Shown piece by piece: positions 44,236-53,153 of a DNA stretch of 64,000 nt (within the stretch, counting starts at the first letter, position 1; each line of letters opens with the position of its first letter). Under the pieces are notes generated by a model. The model was not told the origin of the DNA. It saw only the letters and a list, made by a program, of their open reading frames with translations, and ran no database searches. This DNA is from Poindextera sp963706385. GTDB lineage: Bacteria; Pseudomonadota; Alphaproteobacteria; Caulobacterales; Caulobacteraceae. The position numbers and the translations under genes are program-made. The DNA is taken from the NCBI GenBank assembly GCA_963706385.1, contig OY970153.1, positions 1,240,001 to 1,304,000 on the forward strand, in the 5' to 3' direction.

Positions 44236-45303
44236 ATGTCCGATACGGTGCGGCTGACCTCTCTGGCGCACGGCGGCGGATGCGGGTGCAAGCTCGCGCC
44301 TGGCGTGCTACGGGACATCCTGGCCCGCATCCCCGCGGCGGCGGTCTTTCCCGAGCTGATGGTCGGGACCGAGACCTCCGACGACGCCGCGGTCTGGCGA
44401 CTGAACGATGAGCAGGCCCTGGTCGCCACCACGGACTTCTTCATGCCGGTGGTGGACGATCCCTTCGACTTCGGCCGCATCGCCGCGACGAATGCGCTCT
44501 CGGACGTCTACGCCATGGGCGCGAGCCCGATCTTCGCCCTGGCGATCGTCGGCATGCCGGTGGACAAGCTGCCGGTCGAGACGATCCAGGCGATCCTGGC
44601 GGGCGGCGCCGCGGTCTGCGCGAGCGCGGGCGTTCCGATCGCGGGCGGACATTCCATCGACAGCGTCGAGCCGATCTACGGCTTGGTGGCTCTGGGACTG
44701 GTCCACCCCGATCGGGTGCTGACCAATCGCACGGCGCGGGCCGAGGACGTGCTGATCCTGACCAAGGCGCTGGGAGTCGGGGTCCTGAGCGCCGCGTTCA
44801 AGCAGCAGCGTCTAGCGCCCGGCGGATATGAGGCCCTGATCGCCACGACCACCCAACTCAACGCGGTGGGCGCCGCGCTCGGCGCCGTCCCCGGCGTCCA
44901 CGCCGTCACCGATGTCACGGGGTTCGGGCTGCTGGGCCATGCGCTGGAGATGGCGCGCGGCGCGAACCTGACCGCCGAGATCATCGCCGACGCCCCGGCC
45001 CTGCTGGACGGCGTCGAGGACCTGGCCCGGGCCGGGGTCAGAACCGGCGCGGCGGCGCGCAACTGGACCAGCTACGGCGCCGCGGTCCGGCTTCCGGCCG
45101 AGCTGGCGGCGTGGCGCAAGGACATCCTGTGCGATCCGCAGACCAGCGGCGGCCTGTTGATCGCGGCGGAGCCCGCGCGCGCGGGCGCCATCCTGGACCA
45201 GGTTCGCAACGCTGGTTTCGGCGCCGCGCGCATCGTCGGCCGCATGCGCTCCGGCGCGCCGGAAATCCGCGTGATCGAAGGCCCGGCGGCGGTGTCGAGT
45301 TAA
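44236..45303 (+). CDS. selD: Selenide, water dikinase SelD (selenophosphate synthetase)
   Basis: A 355-residue enzyme that makes selenophosphate from selenide and ATP. The catalytic segment AHGGGCGCK carries Cys16 and Lys19, equivalent to Cys17 and Lys20 of the E. coli enzyme, so it is the Cys form and needs no selenocysteine itself. ATP/Mg motifs include TSDDAAVW, ATTDFFMPVVDDP, GGHSIDSVEP and LCDPQTSGGLL. The ATG at 44236 fits the family N-terminus; the frame is open for 20 codons upstream. It is divergent from the frameshifted selU across a 200-base gap. No selA, selB or tRNA-Sec gene is seen in the window. Confidence 0.96.
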   Translation: MSDTVRLTSLAHGGGCGCKLAPGVLRDILARIPAAAVFPELMVGTETSDDAAVWRLNDEQALVATTDFFMPVVDDPFDFGRIAATNALSDVYAMGASPIFALAIVGMPVDKLPVETIQAILAGGAAVCASAGVPIAGGHSIDSVEPIYGLVALGLVHPDRVLTNRTARAEDVLILTKALGVGVLSAAFKQQRLAPGGYEALIATTTQLNAVGAALGAVPGVHAVTDVTGFGLLGHALEMARGANLTAEIIADAPALLDGVEDLARAGVRTGAAARNWTSYGAAVRLPAELAAWRKDILCDPQTSGGLLIAAEPARAGAILDQVRNAGFGAARIVGRMRSGAPEIRVIEGPAAVSS

Positions 45304-45466
45304 GCTCGAACGCGGACGCGCCCGAGCTACCGATCGCCAGGTTCCGCGATGGCTCACAGCGCCGCCGCCACGGCTGTGCGGGTGGGCGCGTTTACGACAT
45401 TTTCAATGCTCGTGTGTTGCAAGGGCGTCTGGGCCAAGCCGAGACTATTCATGCGGTTCGCCATGG

Positions 45467-48085
45467 GTGGGACGCACGGGACATCCGCGAGTGACCAAGC
45501 GAGATCTGCACGAACGATCCATCTGGAATGTTGCGTCCTGGTCCTCTCCGGGGATGTTCGCCGCGAGCGGGGTCCTGTTAGGCCTGGGCTTTGTCGCATT
45601 AGCCCTCTGCATCGACATCGGCCTCAGGGGCTGGCCCAGGTCGTTGAGCGACATGGTGCTGAAGGATCCGTGGCTGTTGATCGTGGCGCCGTCCCCCCTT
45701 GTCCTTGGCGGCGTCTTTTGGCTCCTCGGGCGAAAACACGCCGAAACCAAGCGTTATCTGGACGAATTGCGGCTCACCCTGACCGCCGCGCGCGCGGGCG
45801 CGTTCGAAACCAATTTCGAGCGCGGGACATTCTGGTGCTCGCCTGAATTCATCGCGATCGTCGGCCGATCCATGACCTACGAGGAGGCTTCGAACCCGGT
45901 CTGGCCAATGACCCATCCGGACGAGGCGGAGACCGTCCGACAAAAAGTCGGCGTGGTGAGCGATGAGGTGAATTTCAATTCGCTGGAGACGCGGTTCGTG
46001 CTGCCCACCGGCGAAATCCGCTGGGTTCAGGTCAGCGGCGAACTACACGTCGACAAGGCTGGAAAGCCCAGGAAGCTGGTCGGGCTGGTGCTCGACATCG
46101 ACGAGCGAAAGCGCCAGGAGCTGGCGTTGATCGAGGCCAAGCGGTACGCCGAACTGGCCGAGTCCGTGGCCGGCATCGGCTATTGGCGCTTCGAACACCG
46201 AACGGGCGAATTCACCTGGTCGGACCAGATGTACAAGATCTATGGCTTCGGCCCCGAGCGCCCACCGCCCAGCATCGCCTCCCTGGCGGATTTCTGCCAC
46301 CCCGACGATCGGGAATTGCTCAAGCGGCACCATGAGACGTACGCCAACCGGGAAGCCCCCGAACTGGCGGTGCGCCTGATTCGCGCCGATGGCGAAGTCC
46401 GCCACGTCATCGCGAGAAACACCGTGGAATGGGATGTGGACGGCAAGATCGTCTGCCGCTTCGGCACCCTCAGCGACGTCACCGAGATCAAGCTCGCCGA
46501 GGCCGCCGCCAGGGAAAGCGAGGAGCGCTACCGCTTCCTGGCCGAAAACGCGCCGGACATGATCACCCGCACCAAGCTGAACGGAGACATCCTCTATATC
46601 TCGCCCTCGTCGGTGCGGATATTCGGCTACACGCCCGAGGAGATGCTACGCCTGAACGCCGCGGACATGGTCCACCCCGACGACGCCGAGTTGGCGATCG
46701 CCAGGATCAACCATTTGATCGAGGCGCGCGTGCCGCGCCTGCCCGAAGCGCTCTGCTATCGCGCCAGACACAAGGACGGCGGTTGGATCTGGATCGAGGC
46801 CAACCCCAACCTAGTGTTCGACGAGCATGGCGAGCCCGTCGAGTTCATCGACGTCGTCCGCGATGTCACCCAGACCAAACTGTTCGAGGCCGAGCTGGAG
46901 GAATCCCGCCGGCGCGCCGAGGCCGCGGCCTCCGCCAAGGCCGCCTTTCTGGCCAATATGAGCCATGAATTGCGCACGCCGCTGACCTCCATCGTCGGCT
47001 TTTCGCGCCTGATGGCCGATCACCAGAACCAGGATCCGGAAACCAGGCACTTCGCCAAGCGGATCAGCGAAGCGTCCGAAGCGCTGCTCGCGGTCATCAA
47101 CGACGTGCTCGACTTCTCGAAACTCGAGGTCGGCCAAGCGAAGCTGGAGATGCAGCCGCTGTCGGTGCGGAGCCTGCTCGACGAAACCGCCGGCCTGATC
47201 TCCATCCAGGCCGCGGCCAAGGGCCTGGAGCTCAGGATCGAGATCGATCCCAAGACACCCGAGCATGTGACGGGCGACGTGGCGCGTTTGCGGCAGGTGC
47301 TGCTCAACCTCCTGAGCAACGCTGTGAAGTTCACCGACCGCGGCGGCGTCAGCGTCTGCGTGGACTATCGCGGCGAAGGCGACGAGGCGCGGATGCGGGT
47401 GTCGGTCATCGACACCGGCGCCGGCATCGCCCCGGAGAGCGCCAGCCGGCTGTTCGCGCGCTTCTCGCAAGCCGAGGTGTCGATCAACCGCACCCATGGC
47501 GGCACTGGCCTGGGGTTGGCCATCTGCAAGGGCATCGTCGAACTGATGGGCGGCGAAATCGGGGTCGACACCGGGATCGGGAAGGGCTCGACCTTCTGGC
47601 TCGAGATTCCGGCGCCGGCGGCGGAGGGCGCGAAGGCCCACGAGATGGGCGGCGGGGAGCACTTGGAATGTCCGCCGCTGCGGCTGCTGGTGGTCGACGA
47701 CACCCAGGTGAATCGCGAGTTGGTGAAATTGATGCTCGCCCACATGGGTTTCGACATCGAGGAAGCTTCGGGCGGTGCGGAAAGCGTGCAGGCCGCGCTT
47801 GCCCGTCGGTTCGATCTGATCCTGATGGACGTGCGCATGCCGGGCGTCGACGGCCTGGAAGCCACTCGGGTCATCCGCGGGACCAGCGGCCTGAACTGCA
47901 ATACGCCGATCCTGGCGCTCACCGCCGACGTGCAGCCCGAAAACGCCGCGGCCTGCCAGGCGGCGGGAATGAACGACATCATCGCCAAGCCGATCTCGCC
48001 GGGCGAGCTGCTGTCGAAGATCGTGCGCTGGGGCGCCGAGATGGCGGGGACGGACGAGGCGTCGGCGAGTGAACTGTCCGTCTGA
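45467..48085 (+). CDS. PAS-domain hybrid sensor histidine kinase
   Basis: An 872-residue membrane sensor kinase. Two membrane segments (about 30-52 and 71-88) bracket a short loop. Three PAS/PAC units follow (about 100-220, 225-350, 355-485), each ending in an IDERK/VTEIK/VTQTK-type coil. The HisKA box has the phosphoacceptor His near 500 in MSHELRTPLTS. The HATPase_c shows LRQVLLNLLSNAVKF and GGTGLGLAI, and a receiver domain has its Asp near 788 in LILMDVRMPG. No DNA-binding domain or cognate regulator is adjacent. Starts at GTG 45467 or GTG 45491 are both possible; neither has a strong RBS. The signal is unknown. Confidence 0.95.
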   Translation: MGRTGHPRVTKRDLHERSIWNVASWSSPGMFAASGVLLGLGFVALALCIDIGLRGWPRSLSDMVLKDPWLLIVAPSPLVLGGVFWLLGRKHAETKRYLDELRLTLTAARAGAFETNFERGTFWCSPEFIAIVGRSMTYEEASNPVWPMTHPDEAETVRQKVGVVSDEVNFNSLETRFVLPTGEIRWVQVSGELHVDKAGKPRKLVGLVLDIDERKRQELALIEAKRYAELAESVAGIGYWRFEHRTGEFTWSDQMYKIYGFGPERPPPSIASLADFCHPDDRELLKRHHETYANREAPELAVRLIRADGEVRHVIARNTVEWDVDGKIVCRFGTLSDVTEIKLAEAAARESEERYRFLAENAPDMITRTKLNGDILYISPSSVRIFGYTPEEMLRLNAADMVHPDDAELAIARINHLIEARVPRLPEALCYRARHKDGGWIWIEANPNLVFDEHGEPVEFIDVVRDVTQTKLFEAELEESRRRAEAAASAKAAFLANMSHELRTPLTSIVGFSRLMADHQNQDPETRHFAKRISEASEALLAVINDVLDFSKLEVGQAKLEMQPLSVRSLLDETAGLISIQAAAKGLELRIEIDPKTPEHVTGDVARLRQVLLNLLSNAVKFTDRGGVSVCVDYRGEGDEARMRVSVIDTGAGIAPESASRLFARFSQAEVSINRTHGGTGLGLAICKGIVELMGGEIGVDTGIGKGSTFWLEIPAPAAEGAKAHEMGGGEHLECPPLRLLVVDDTQVNRELVKLMLAHMGFDIEEASGGAESVQAALARRFDLILMDVRMPGVDGLEATRVIRGTSGLNCNTPILALTADVQPENAAACQAAGMNDIIAKPISPGELLSKIVRWGAEMAGTDEASASELSV

Positions 48086-48123
48086 CCGACCGGTCGGGCC
48101 CCGAGCGGCGATAGCTTGCCGTT

Positions 48124-48139
48124 GGACGGACGTCCGTCC
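48124..48139. promoter_or_regulatory. 16-bp perfect palindrome upstream of the benzoylformate decarboxylase gene
   Basis: GGACGGACGTCCGTCC is perfectly self-complementary and lies 83 bases before the decarboxylase start and 38 bases after the kinase stop. Its form resembles TetR-family operators. A terminator is less likely because there is no loop or U tract. Confidence 0.4.
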
Positions 48140-48221
48140 CTTGCACTAACATCGAAGCGGATCACCCGACGAAGTCGGACCAGACCCCGCCCGCGATTTC
48201 GCCTCGACCAGGAAGCCCGTT

Positions 48222-49880
48222 TTGCCCGATTCAATCCCGGCTTCTTCGTCCCATTCCGGCCGCGGGTCTGGGTCGGCGCCGCGGGTCACCGTGCGGGCGG
48301 CGGCCTTTGAACTCTTTCGCGCTTTCGGGCTGACCACCATTTTCGGCAATCCCGGATCGACGGAACTGCCGATGTTTCGCGATTTCCCACCTGATTTTCG
48401 CTATGTGCTGGGCCTGCAGGAGTCGATCGTCGTCGGCATGGCGGATGGTTTCGCCCAGGCGACGCGCGGCGCCGCGCTGGTCAACCTTCACTCCGCGGCG
48501 GGTGTCGGCCATGCGTTGGGCGCCATATTCACCGCCTTCAAGAACCAGACGCCCCTGGTGATCACGGCCGGCCAGCAGGCCCGCTCGATGCTTCCCTTCG
48601 AACCGTTCCTGTACGCCGAGCAGCCGGCGGAATTTCCCAAGCCGTACGTCAAGTGGAGCTGCCAGCCCGCGCGCGCCGAGGACGTTCCGGCCGCGATCGC
48701 GCGGGCCTTCTATGTGGCCATGCAACCGCCGCGCGGACCAACCTTCGTTTCGGTTCCGGTGGACGACTGGGACAGGATGACGACGCCGGTCGAACCACGC
48801 CAGGTCAGCCGGACCATCCTCGGCGATCCCGCGCTGCTGGCTCAAGCCGCGGCGGCCCTCGGCCGCGCCGAGCGGCCCGCGATCGTCGTCGGCGCCTCCG
48901 TGGCCCGTGACGACGCATGGGACGCCACCGTCGCCTTGGCCGAACGGCATCAAGCCGCGGTGTGGGTGAGCCCGATGTCGGGCCGCAACGGCTTTCCGGA
49001 AGACCACCGCCTGTTCGCCGGCTTCCTGGCGGCCGATCGCGCCAAGATCGTGGCGAACCTGGAAGGCCACGACTTCATTCTGGTGCTGGGCGCGCCGGCG
49101 TTCACCTATCACGTCGAAGGCGCAGGACCGTTCATTCCCGACGATGCGCGGCTGGTTCAGCTGGTCGACGATCCCGCCTTGGCTGCGTGGACGCCGGTCG
49201 GCGTTTCGATCCTCACCAGCATCGACCTTGGCGTCAGAGCCTTGCTCGACGGACCGGCCCCGCGGCGCCGCGCCGCGCCGAAGGCGCTGGTTCGCCCGCC
49301 GCGCCTGCCGGGAGACCGCCTGACCGACAGCTACCTCATGCAGCAGATCGCGATGCTCCGTCCCCGCGGCTGCATCGTCGTCGAGGAGGCGCCGAGCAGC
49401 CGCCCGGCGATGCACGACCATCTGCCGATCATCGAGCCGAACGGCTTTCACACCTGCTCCAGCGGCGGTCTCGGCCACGGTCTGCCGGCCGCCGTCGGCG
49501 TCGCCCTGGGACGCCCGGGCGAGCGCGTGATCGCGGTGCTGGGAGATGGTTCGGCGATGTACGCCATCCAGGGTCTGTGGTCGGCGGCGCGGCTCAAGCT
49601 GCCGATCGCCTTCATCATCATCAACAACGGCGGCTATGAAGCCCTGCACGGTTTCGCCCAACACTTCGGTCTGCAGGGGATCGTCGGAACCACCCTGCCG
49701 CGGATCGACTTTTGCGCGATCGCGCGCGGCCAGGATTTGCCGGCGATCCGCGTCGATCGGCCCCAGGATCTGGACGAGGCCCTGACCCGCGCCTTCACCT
49801 CGGCGGAGCCGCTCCTGGTCGAGGTGGTCGTCGAAAGGTCCGCCTCGATCGAGGCGAGCGCCCGGCTCGACACGCCATAG
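48222..49880 (+). CDS. mdlC: Benzoylformate decarboxylase-like ThDP enzyme
   Basis: A 552-residue thiamine diphosphate decarboxylase. All four active-site residues of benzoylformate decarboxylase can be placed: Ser46 (FGNPGSTELP), Glu67 (LGLQESIVV), His90 (VNLHSAAGVG) and His297 (FTYHVEG), matching Ser26, Glu47, His70 and His281 of the Pseudomonas enzyme. The ThDP site is AVLGDGSAMYAIQGLW followed by NNGGYEAL. The reaction would be benzoylformate to benzaldehyde and CO2, as in mandelate degradation. A 20-residue N-terminal extension precedes the usual start. The start codon is TTG with AGGA 9 nt upstream. It converges on the B12-mutase operon and has a palindrome upstream. Confidence 0.93.
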   Translation: MPDSIPASSSHSGRGSGSAPRVTVRAAAFELFRAFGLTTIFGNPGSTELPMFRDFPPDFRYVLGLQESIVVGMADGFAQATRGAALVNLHSAAGVGHALGAIFTAFKNQTPLVITAGQQARSMLPFEPFLYAEQPAEFPKPYVKWSCQPARAEDVPAAIARAFYVAMQPPRGPTFVSVPVDDWDRMTTPVEPRQVSRTILGDPALLAQAAAALGRAERPAIVVGASVARDDAWDATVALAERHQAAVWVSPMSGRNGFPEDHRLFAGFLAADRAKIVANLEGHDFILVLGAPAFTYHVEGAGPFIPDDARLVQLVDDPALAAWTPVGVSILTSIDLGVRALLDGPAPRRRAAPKALVRPPRLPGDRLTDSYLMQQIAMLRPRGCIVVEEAPSSRPAMHDHLPIIEPNGFHTCSSGGLGHGLPAAVGVALGRPGERVIAVLGDGSAMYAIQGLWSAARLKLPIAFIIINNGGYEALHGFAQHFGLQGIVGTTLPRIDFCAIARGQDLPAIRVDRPQDLDEALTRAFTSAEPLLVEVVVERSASIEASARLDTP

Positions 49881-49913
49881 CCGAGGCGGCCGAAGCCGGA
49901 GCCGATCGGCTTG

Positions 49914-50327
49914 TCAGGCGTCCTCGCCGTTGGCGACGCGGCGGATGGTGTCGATGATCTCGTCGTCGCTCGGCGCGCCGGTCACCACCGCCCCGACGCC
50001 GAGCCGCAGCATCCGGGCGGCGTCCTTTTGCGTGATCACCGAACCGCCGATCACCACCGGCGCCTCGACGCCGCGGGCCTTCAGCTCCTTGAGCAGTTCG
50101 GGCACCAGGGTGATGTATTCCCAGGAGTGACAACTGACGCCGACCACGTCGACCCGCTCCGCCGCCGCCAACTCCGCGATGCTCTCGGGCGTGTTGAACC
50201 GCCCGAGATAGCTCACCCGCATCTGGGCTTCGCGCAATATTCGGGTGACCGAGATCGCGCCGTTCTCGTGCTGATCCAATCCGACCATCGCGATGATGAC
50301 ATGTTCCTGGCTCATCGCTCGTCTCAT
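49914..50327 (-). CDS. Cobalamin-binding small subunit of an acyl-CoA mutase
   Basis: A 137-residue B12-binding domain, equivalent to the C-terminal domain of methylmalonyl-CoA mutase. The cobalamin motif is GLDQHENGA (DxHxxG), with VGVSCHSWEYITLVPELLKEL and VIGGSVITQKD forming the rest of the nucleotide-loop site. A Met replaces the Lys that precedes the DxHxxG motif in the Propionibacterium enzyme. The ATG at 50327 overlaps the stop of the catalytic subunit gene (TGATG), so the two are coupled; an internal ATG at 50315 is also possible. A split mutase of this kind is known for 2-hydroxyisobutyryl-CoA and isobutyryl-CoA mutases. Confidence 0.94.
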   Translation of the reverse strand: MRRAMSQEHVIIAMVGLDQHENGAISVTRILREAQMRVSYLGRFNTPESIAELAAAERVDVVGVSCHSWEYITLVPELLKELKARGVEAPVVIGGSVITQKDAARMLRLGVGAVVTGAPSDDEIIDTIRRVANGEDA

Positions 50328-51907
50328 CAGGCCGGCGCGTCGATCAGGCCGTAGAAGTCATAGGGCAGGCCCATGACTTCCCGCGCGGCGCACTTGATTT
50401 CGCCGAATGTCACGTCGTGGTCGAGGCAGTCGCGGGTCGCCGGCACGATGTTCTCGCCGCTTTCGACCACCGCCTTGAAACGGTCGATCGCCGCGCGCAC
50501 GACGGACGTGTCGCGGCCCGCCTTCCAGGCGCGGATATCCTCCACATGATCCTGGAAGCTGTCGATCTTCTGCTCGGAGATTTCCCGCAGAAGCGTGTCT
50601 TCGGCTTCGGCCATCTGGTGACAATTGACGCCGACGATGGGCAGATCGCCCTTGGCCACGTCCTTTTGCTGGCGCTCCATCGCGCTGGTGAATATCCGCC
50701 GAAAGAAGCCCTGATCGACGAGTTCCGCGGCGTCGCCGAGCGACTCGATTTCCCTGACCCGCGCCGCGATGCGCGCCTCGATCTCGTCGGTCAGGCTTTC
50801 GATCAAGTACGAGCCGCCGAACGGATCGGCCACCCGCGCGACGCCGGCCTCGAGGTCGAGGATCTGCTGCGTGCGAAGACCGACCAGATGCGACTGCGGG
50901 CTCGGCGTCCGGTAGGCTTCATCGAACGCCGAGATTTCGAGCGCCTGGACCCCCGCCATGACCAGGCAGATGGCCTGGGAGGCGCCTCTGATGATGTTGT
51001 TGACCGGCTGTTGGGCGGTCATGGAAAGCCCGGAGGTGTGGCTGGTGATCACCACCGACAGCGACCGGGGATCGCTGGCCCCGAATTCATCGCGCATCAT
51101 GCGCGCGAAAATCCTGCGCGTGGCCCGTATCTTGGCGATCTCCTCGAAGAAATCCATGCCGCAGTTGACCAGAATGGCGATCCGCGGCGCGAACAGGTCG
51201 ATCGGCAGGCCCCGCTGCAGCAGCCGCCGGGTGAGGTAGCGGATTTCCACGAAGCCCAGCGCCATTTCCTCGACCGGATCCAGGCCGGATTCGCTGAAGA
51301 AGTAGGTGTCCTCGATGAAGCCGTGGAACCTCGGCAGATGCCGCGCGGCGTACTCGATCGTATCGAGCGCCACCCGCACCCGGTATTCGGTCGGAAGATG
51401 GACCGCATAGCAGCAGTCTTCCGAGTAGAGCGGGGCCTGGATGACCGATCCCCGAAGCTGGTCATAGGCAAACCCGTATGTCTCCGCCGCCAAGGTGTAG
51501 CCGGCGATGGTGGCCTGCGGCGGCAGCGAGGCGGAGAACGATATCTTGTCCAGCGGGATGCCGCTCAACAGGTCGAGGATGTCCTGCTTTCGGCACAGGG
51601 ACACGCCCTGGGTTCCGACCGAAGGGACGGCCAGGGGGTGGTCGGGATCCAGCGCCGCAGCGGTGGCGGCGTCTCCGATCACGTCGATGCCGGTCTGGCC
51701 TCGCGAGATCAGGTATTTGAGTTGGGCGTTCGAGTGCGTGGCCGAGCCTTCACCGGAGAGCGCGCGTTGAATCCAGCCGCCGGAGGCGTTGACATGCGCC
51801 CGCCGACCCCGCGTGAACGGAAACTCTCCCGGCGTTTCGCCCCGCCCGGTGGGGTCGGCGTAGGCGGCCTGAAGTTCAATTCCGGATCTCGTCAGGTTCG
51901 GGCTCAT
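50327..51907 (-). CDS. Large subunit of a divergent B12-dependent acyl-CoA mutase
   Basis: A 526-residue TIM-barrel subunit of the methylmalonyl-CoA mutase family (FPFTRGRRAHV, LSGIPLDKISFSASL, TSGLSMTAQQPVNNIIRGASQA, DPFGGSYLIESLT, LPIVGVNCHQ). It lacks the B12 domain, which is encoded next door. By my gap-free alignment with MutB from memory, Tyr89 is Asn, Arg207 is Cys and His244 is Phe. The Arg binds the substrate carboxylate, so methylmalonyl-CoA is unlikely. Isobutyryl- and 2-hydroxyisobutyryl-CoA mutases also change the Tyr and Arg, but to other residues. The substrate is therefore unknown. It lies 51 nt after the ferredoxin gene in a seven-gene operon with CoA ligase, thiolase and dehydrogenase. 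No MeaB chaperone is in view. Confidence 0.92.
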   Translation of the reverse strand: MSPNLTRSGIELQAAYADPTGRGETPGEFPFTRGRRAHVNASGGWIQRALSGEGSATHSNAQLKYLISRGQTGIDVIGDAATAAALDPDHPLAVPSVGTQGVSLCRKQDILDLLSGIPLDKISFSASLPPQATIAGYTLAAETYGFAYDQLRGSVIQAPLYSEDCCYAVHLPTEYRVRVALDTIEYAARHLPRFHGFIEDTYFFSESGLDPVEEMALGFVEIRYLTRRLLQRGLPIDLFAPRIAILVNCGMDFFEEIAKIRATRRIFARMMRDEFGASDPRSLSVVITSHTSGLSMTAQQPVNNIIRGASQAICLVMAGVQALEISAFDEAYRTPSPQSHLVGLRTQQILDLEAGVARVADPFGGSYLIESLTDEIEARIAARVREIESLGDAAELVDQGFFRRIFTSAMERQQKDVAKGDLPIVGVNCHQMAEAEDTLLREISEQKIDSFQDHVEDIRAWKAGRDTSVVRAAIDRFKAVVESGENIVPATRDCLDHDVTFGEIKCAAREVMGLPYDFYGLIDAPA

Positions 51908-51958
51908 CCCGCGGTCCCTCAGGCATGCGCCGCGCCGGGCGGCGGATCGGAATTCCGC

Positions 51959-52300
51959 TCAGAACTTTCGAGGAAACGCGAACTCGCCGATCCGCTTCTG
52001 TTCGTAGTAGCCGGCGAAATTATAGGGCTCGGTGGCGTACACTCCCTGCCCCGCGCACACCGCATAGCAGTTGTTGCAGCTCATGCAGCCAGTGACGCTG
52101 GCCTTGAGGCGGACCTTCAGGTTGTCCTTCGGACCGAACAGCTCGAGCAGGTTGGCCGGGCAGACCACCGTGCACAGCTTGCAGCCGTCGCACTTGTCCA
52201 GTTCGATCGTCACCCTGCGAAAGATCGTCTCGCGCGGATCGTCCCAGATGGGAAGATGGTCGGGGGCGACGACGGCTGTTTCCACGCTCGCAACGGTCAT
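51959..52300 (-). CDS. 2[4Fe-4S] ferredoxin
   Basis: A 113-residue ferredoxin with two CxxCxxCxxxC motifs: Cys37/40/43/47 (CDGCKLCTVVCP) and Cys72/75/78/82 (CMSCNNCYAVC, followed by Ala where Pro is usual). About 35 residues precede the first motif and 30 follow the second, ending EFAFPRKF. The RBS AGGAG is 8 nt upstream of the ATG at 52300. It lies 11 nt after the nitroreductase gene, so it is a likely electron partner of that flavoprotein. It could also feed reductive activation of B12. Both roles are inferred from position. Confidence 0.94.
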   Translation of the reverse strand: MTVASVETAVVAPDHLPIWDDPRETIFRRVTIELDKCDGCKLCTVVCPANLLELFGPKDNLKVRLKASVTGCMSCNNCYAVCAGQGVYATEPYNFAGYYEQKRIGEFAFPRKF

Positions 52301-52311
52301 GGCGCGGTCTC

Positions 52312-53136
52312 CTAATACAGGATCTGTTGTTCGCCGCCTTCCCACCAGGTGATCTGGTGGGTCTGACGGGAAATGGTCTGCTGGGCGGGATTGCCGATCG
52401 GATAGCCGACGCTGATCGCTTCGGCGAGCTCGAACGGCGGGGCCACGCCCAGCTTGTCCATCAGCGCGGTGTTGCTGGTCAGCAGCTTGGAAAAGCCGAC
52501 CCAGCAGGTCCCCAGGCCCAGGCTCTGGGCGGCAAGCACGATGTTCGTGCCCACCACGCCGATGTCGACCTCCGGAACGCCCACGCCACGCTTGTCCATC
52601 AGGATGAGGATCACCGTCGGCGCCTTGTGGAACACCGCGAAGCGGCCGTTGGCGATCGACTTGACCGCCGTCATCGGCACCGGGTGGAAGGCGTTGGGGC
52701 TCTCGCGATTGAGCTGCTGGGTGTTTTGCATGATCGCGGCGCGCTGCTCGGTGCCCGGCGCATAGTTGGTGTAGTCGATGCTCGCCGTCATGTTCTGGCA
52801 GACCGCGACGCAGTACTGCTCCATCTCGGCGATCATCTCCTTGTCGCGCACGACGATGAACGACCAGGGCTGACAGTTGCCCTGCGAGGGGGCGAAACGC
52901 CCCATCTCCAGGATGCGGCGGATCATGTGGGCTGGCGGCTGGCGGCCCTTGAACTTGCGGATGCTCCGCCGCGTCAGGATGGCGTGCTCGACGTCGTTCC
53001 AGTCCGCGCCCGGTTCGATGTCCTGGATGGCTGTCCGGCGGCGGGCGGTGCGATCCGCCTTGGTCTCGGCCGCCTCCAGTTCGCACTCCAAGTCTTCAAG
53101 GTTTTCCAGCTCTTCAAGCTCGAAGGTGTCGCTCAT
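52312..53136 (-). CDS. Nitroreductase-family flavoprotein with acidic N-terminal extension
   Basis: A 274-residue FMN protein. The first 33 residues are strongly acidic (FELEELENLEDLECELEAAE), then the nitroreductase fold starts at HAILTRRSIRKFKGRQPP. FMN-binding features are SRR-like RRSIRKF, FAPSQGNCQPWSFIVV and the C-terminal GVVGTNIVLAAQSLGLGTCWVG. Members reduce nitro groups or quinones, or act as dehydrogenases and dehalogenases. Here the position between a CoA ligase gene and a ferredoxin gene in a CoA operon argues for a redox step on the pathway substrate. The acidic tail could dock a partner protein. Gaps are 17 nt to the ligase and 11 nt to the ferredoxin. Confidence 0.93.
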   Translation of the reverse strand: MSDTFELEELENLEDLECELEAAETKADRTARRRTAIQDIEPGADWNDVEHAILTRRSIRKFKGRQPPAHMIRRILEMGRFAPSQGNCQPWSFIVVRDKEMIAEMEQYCVAVCQNMTASIDYTNYAPGTEQRAAIMQNTQQLNRESPNAFHPVPMTAVKSIANGRFAVFHKAPTVILILMDKRGVGVPEVDIGVVGTNIVLAAQSLGLGTCWVGFSKLLTSNTALMDKLGVAPPFELAEAISVGYPIGNPAQQTISRQTHQITWWEGGEQQILY

Positions 53137-53153
53137 CGTCGATCTCCGCTGAC

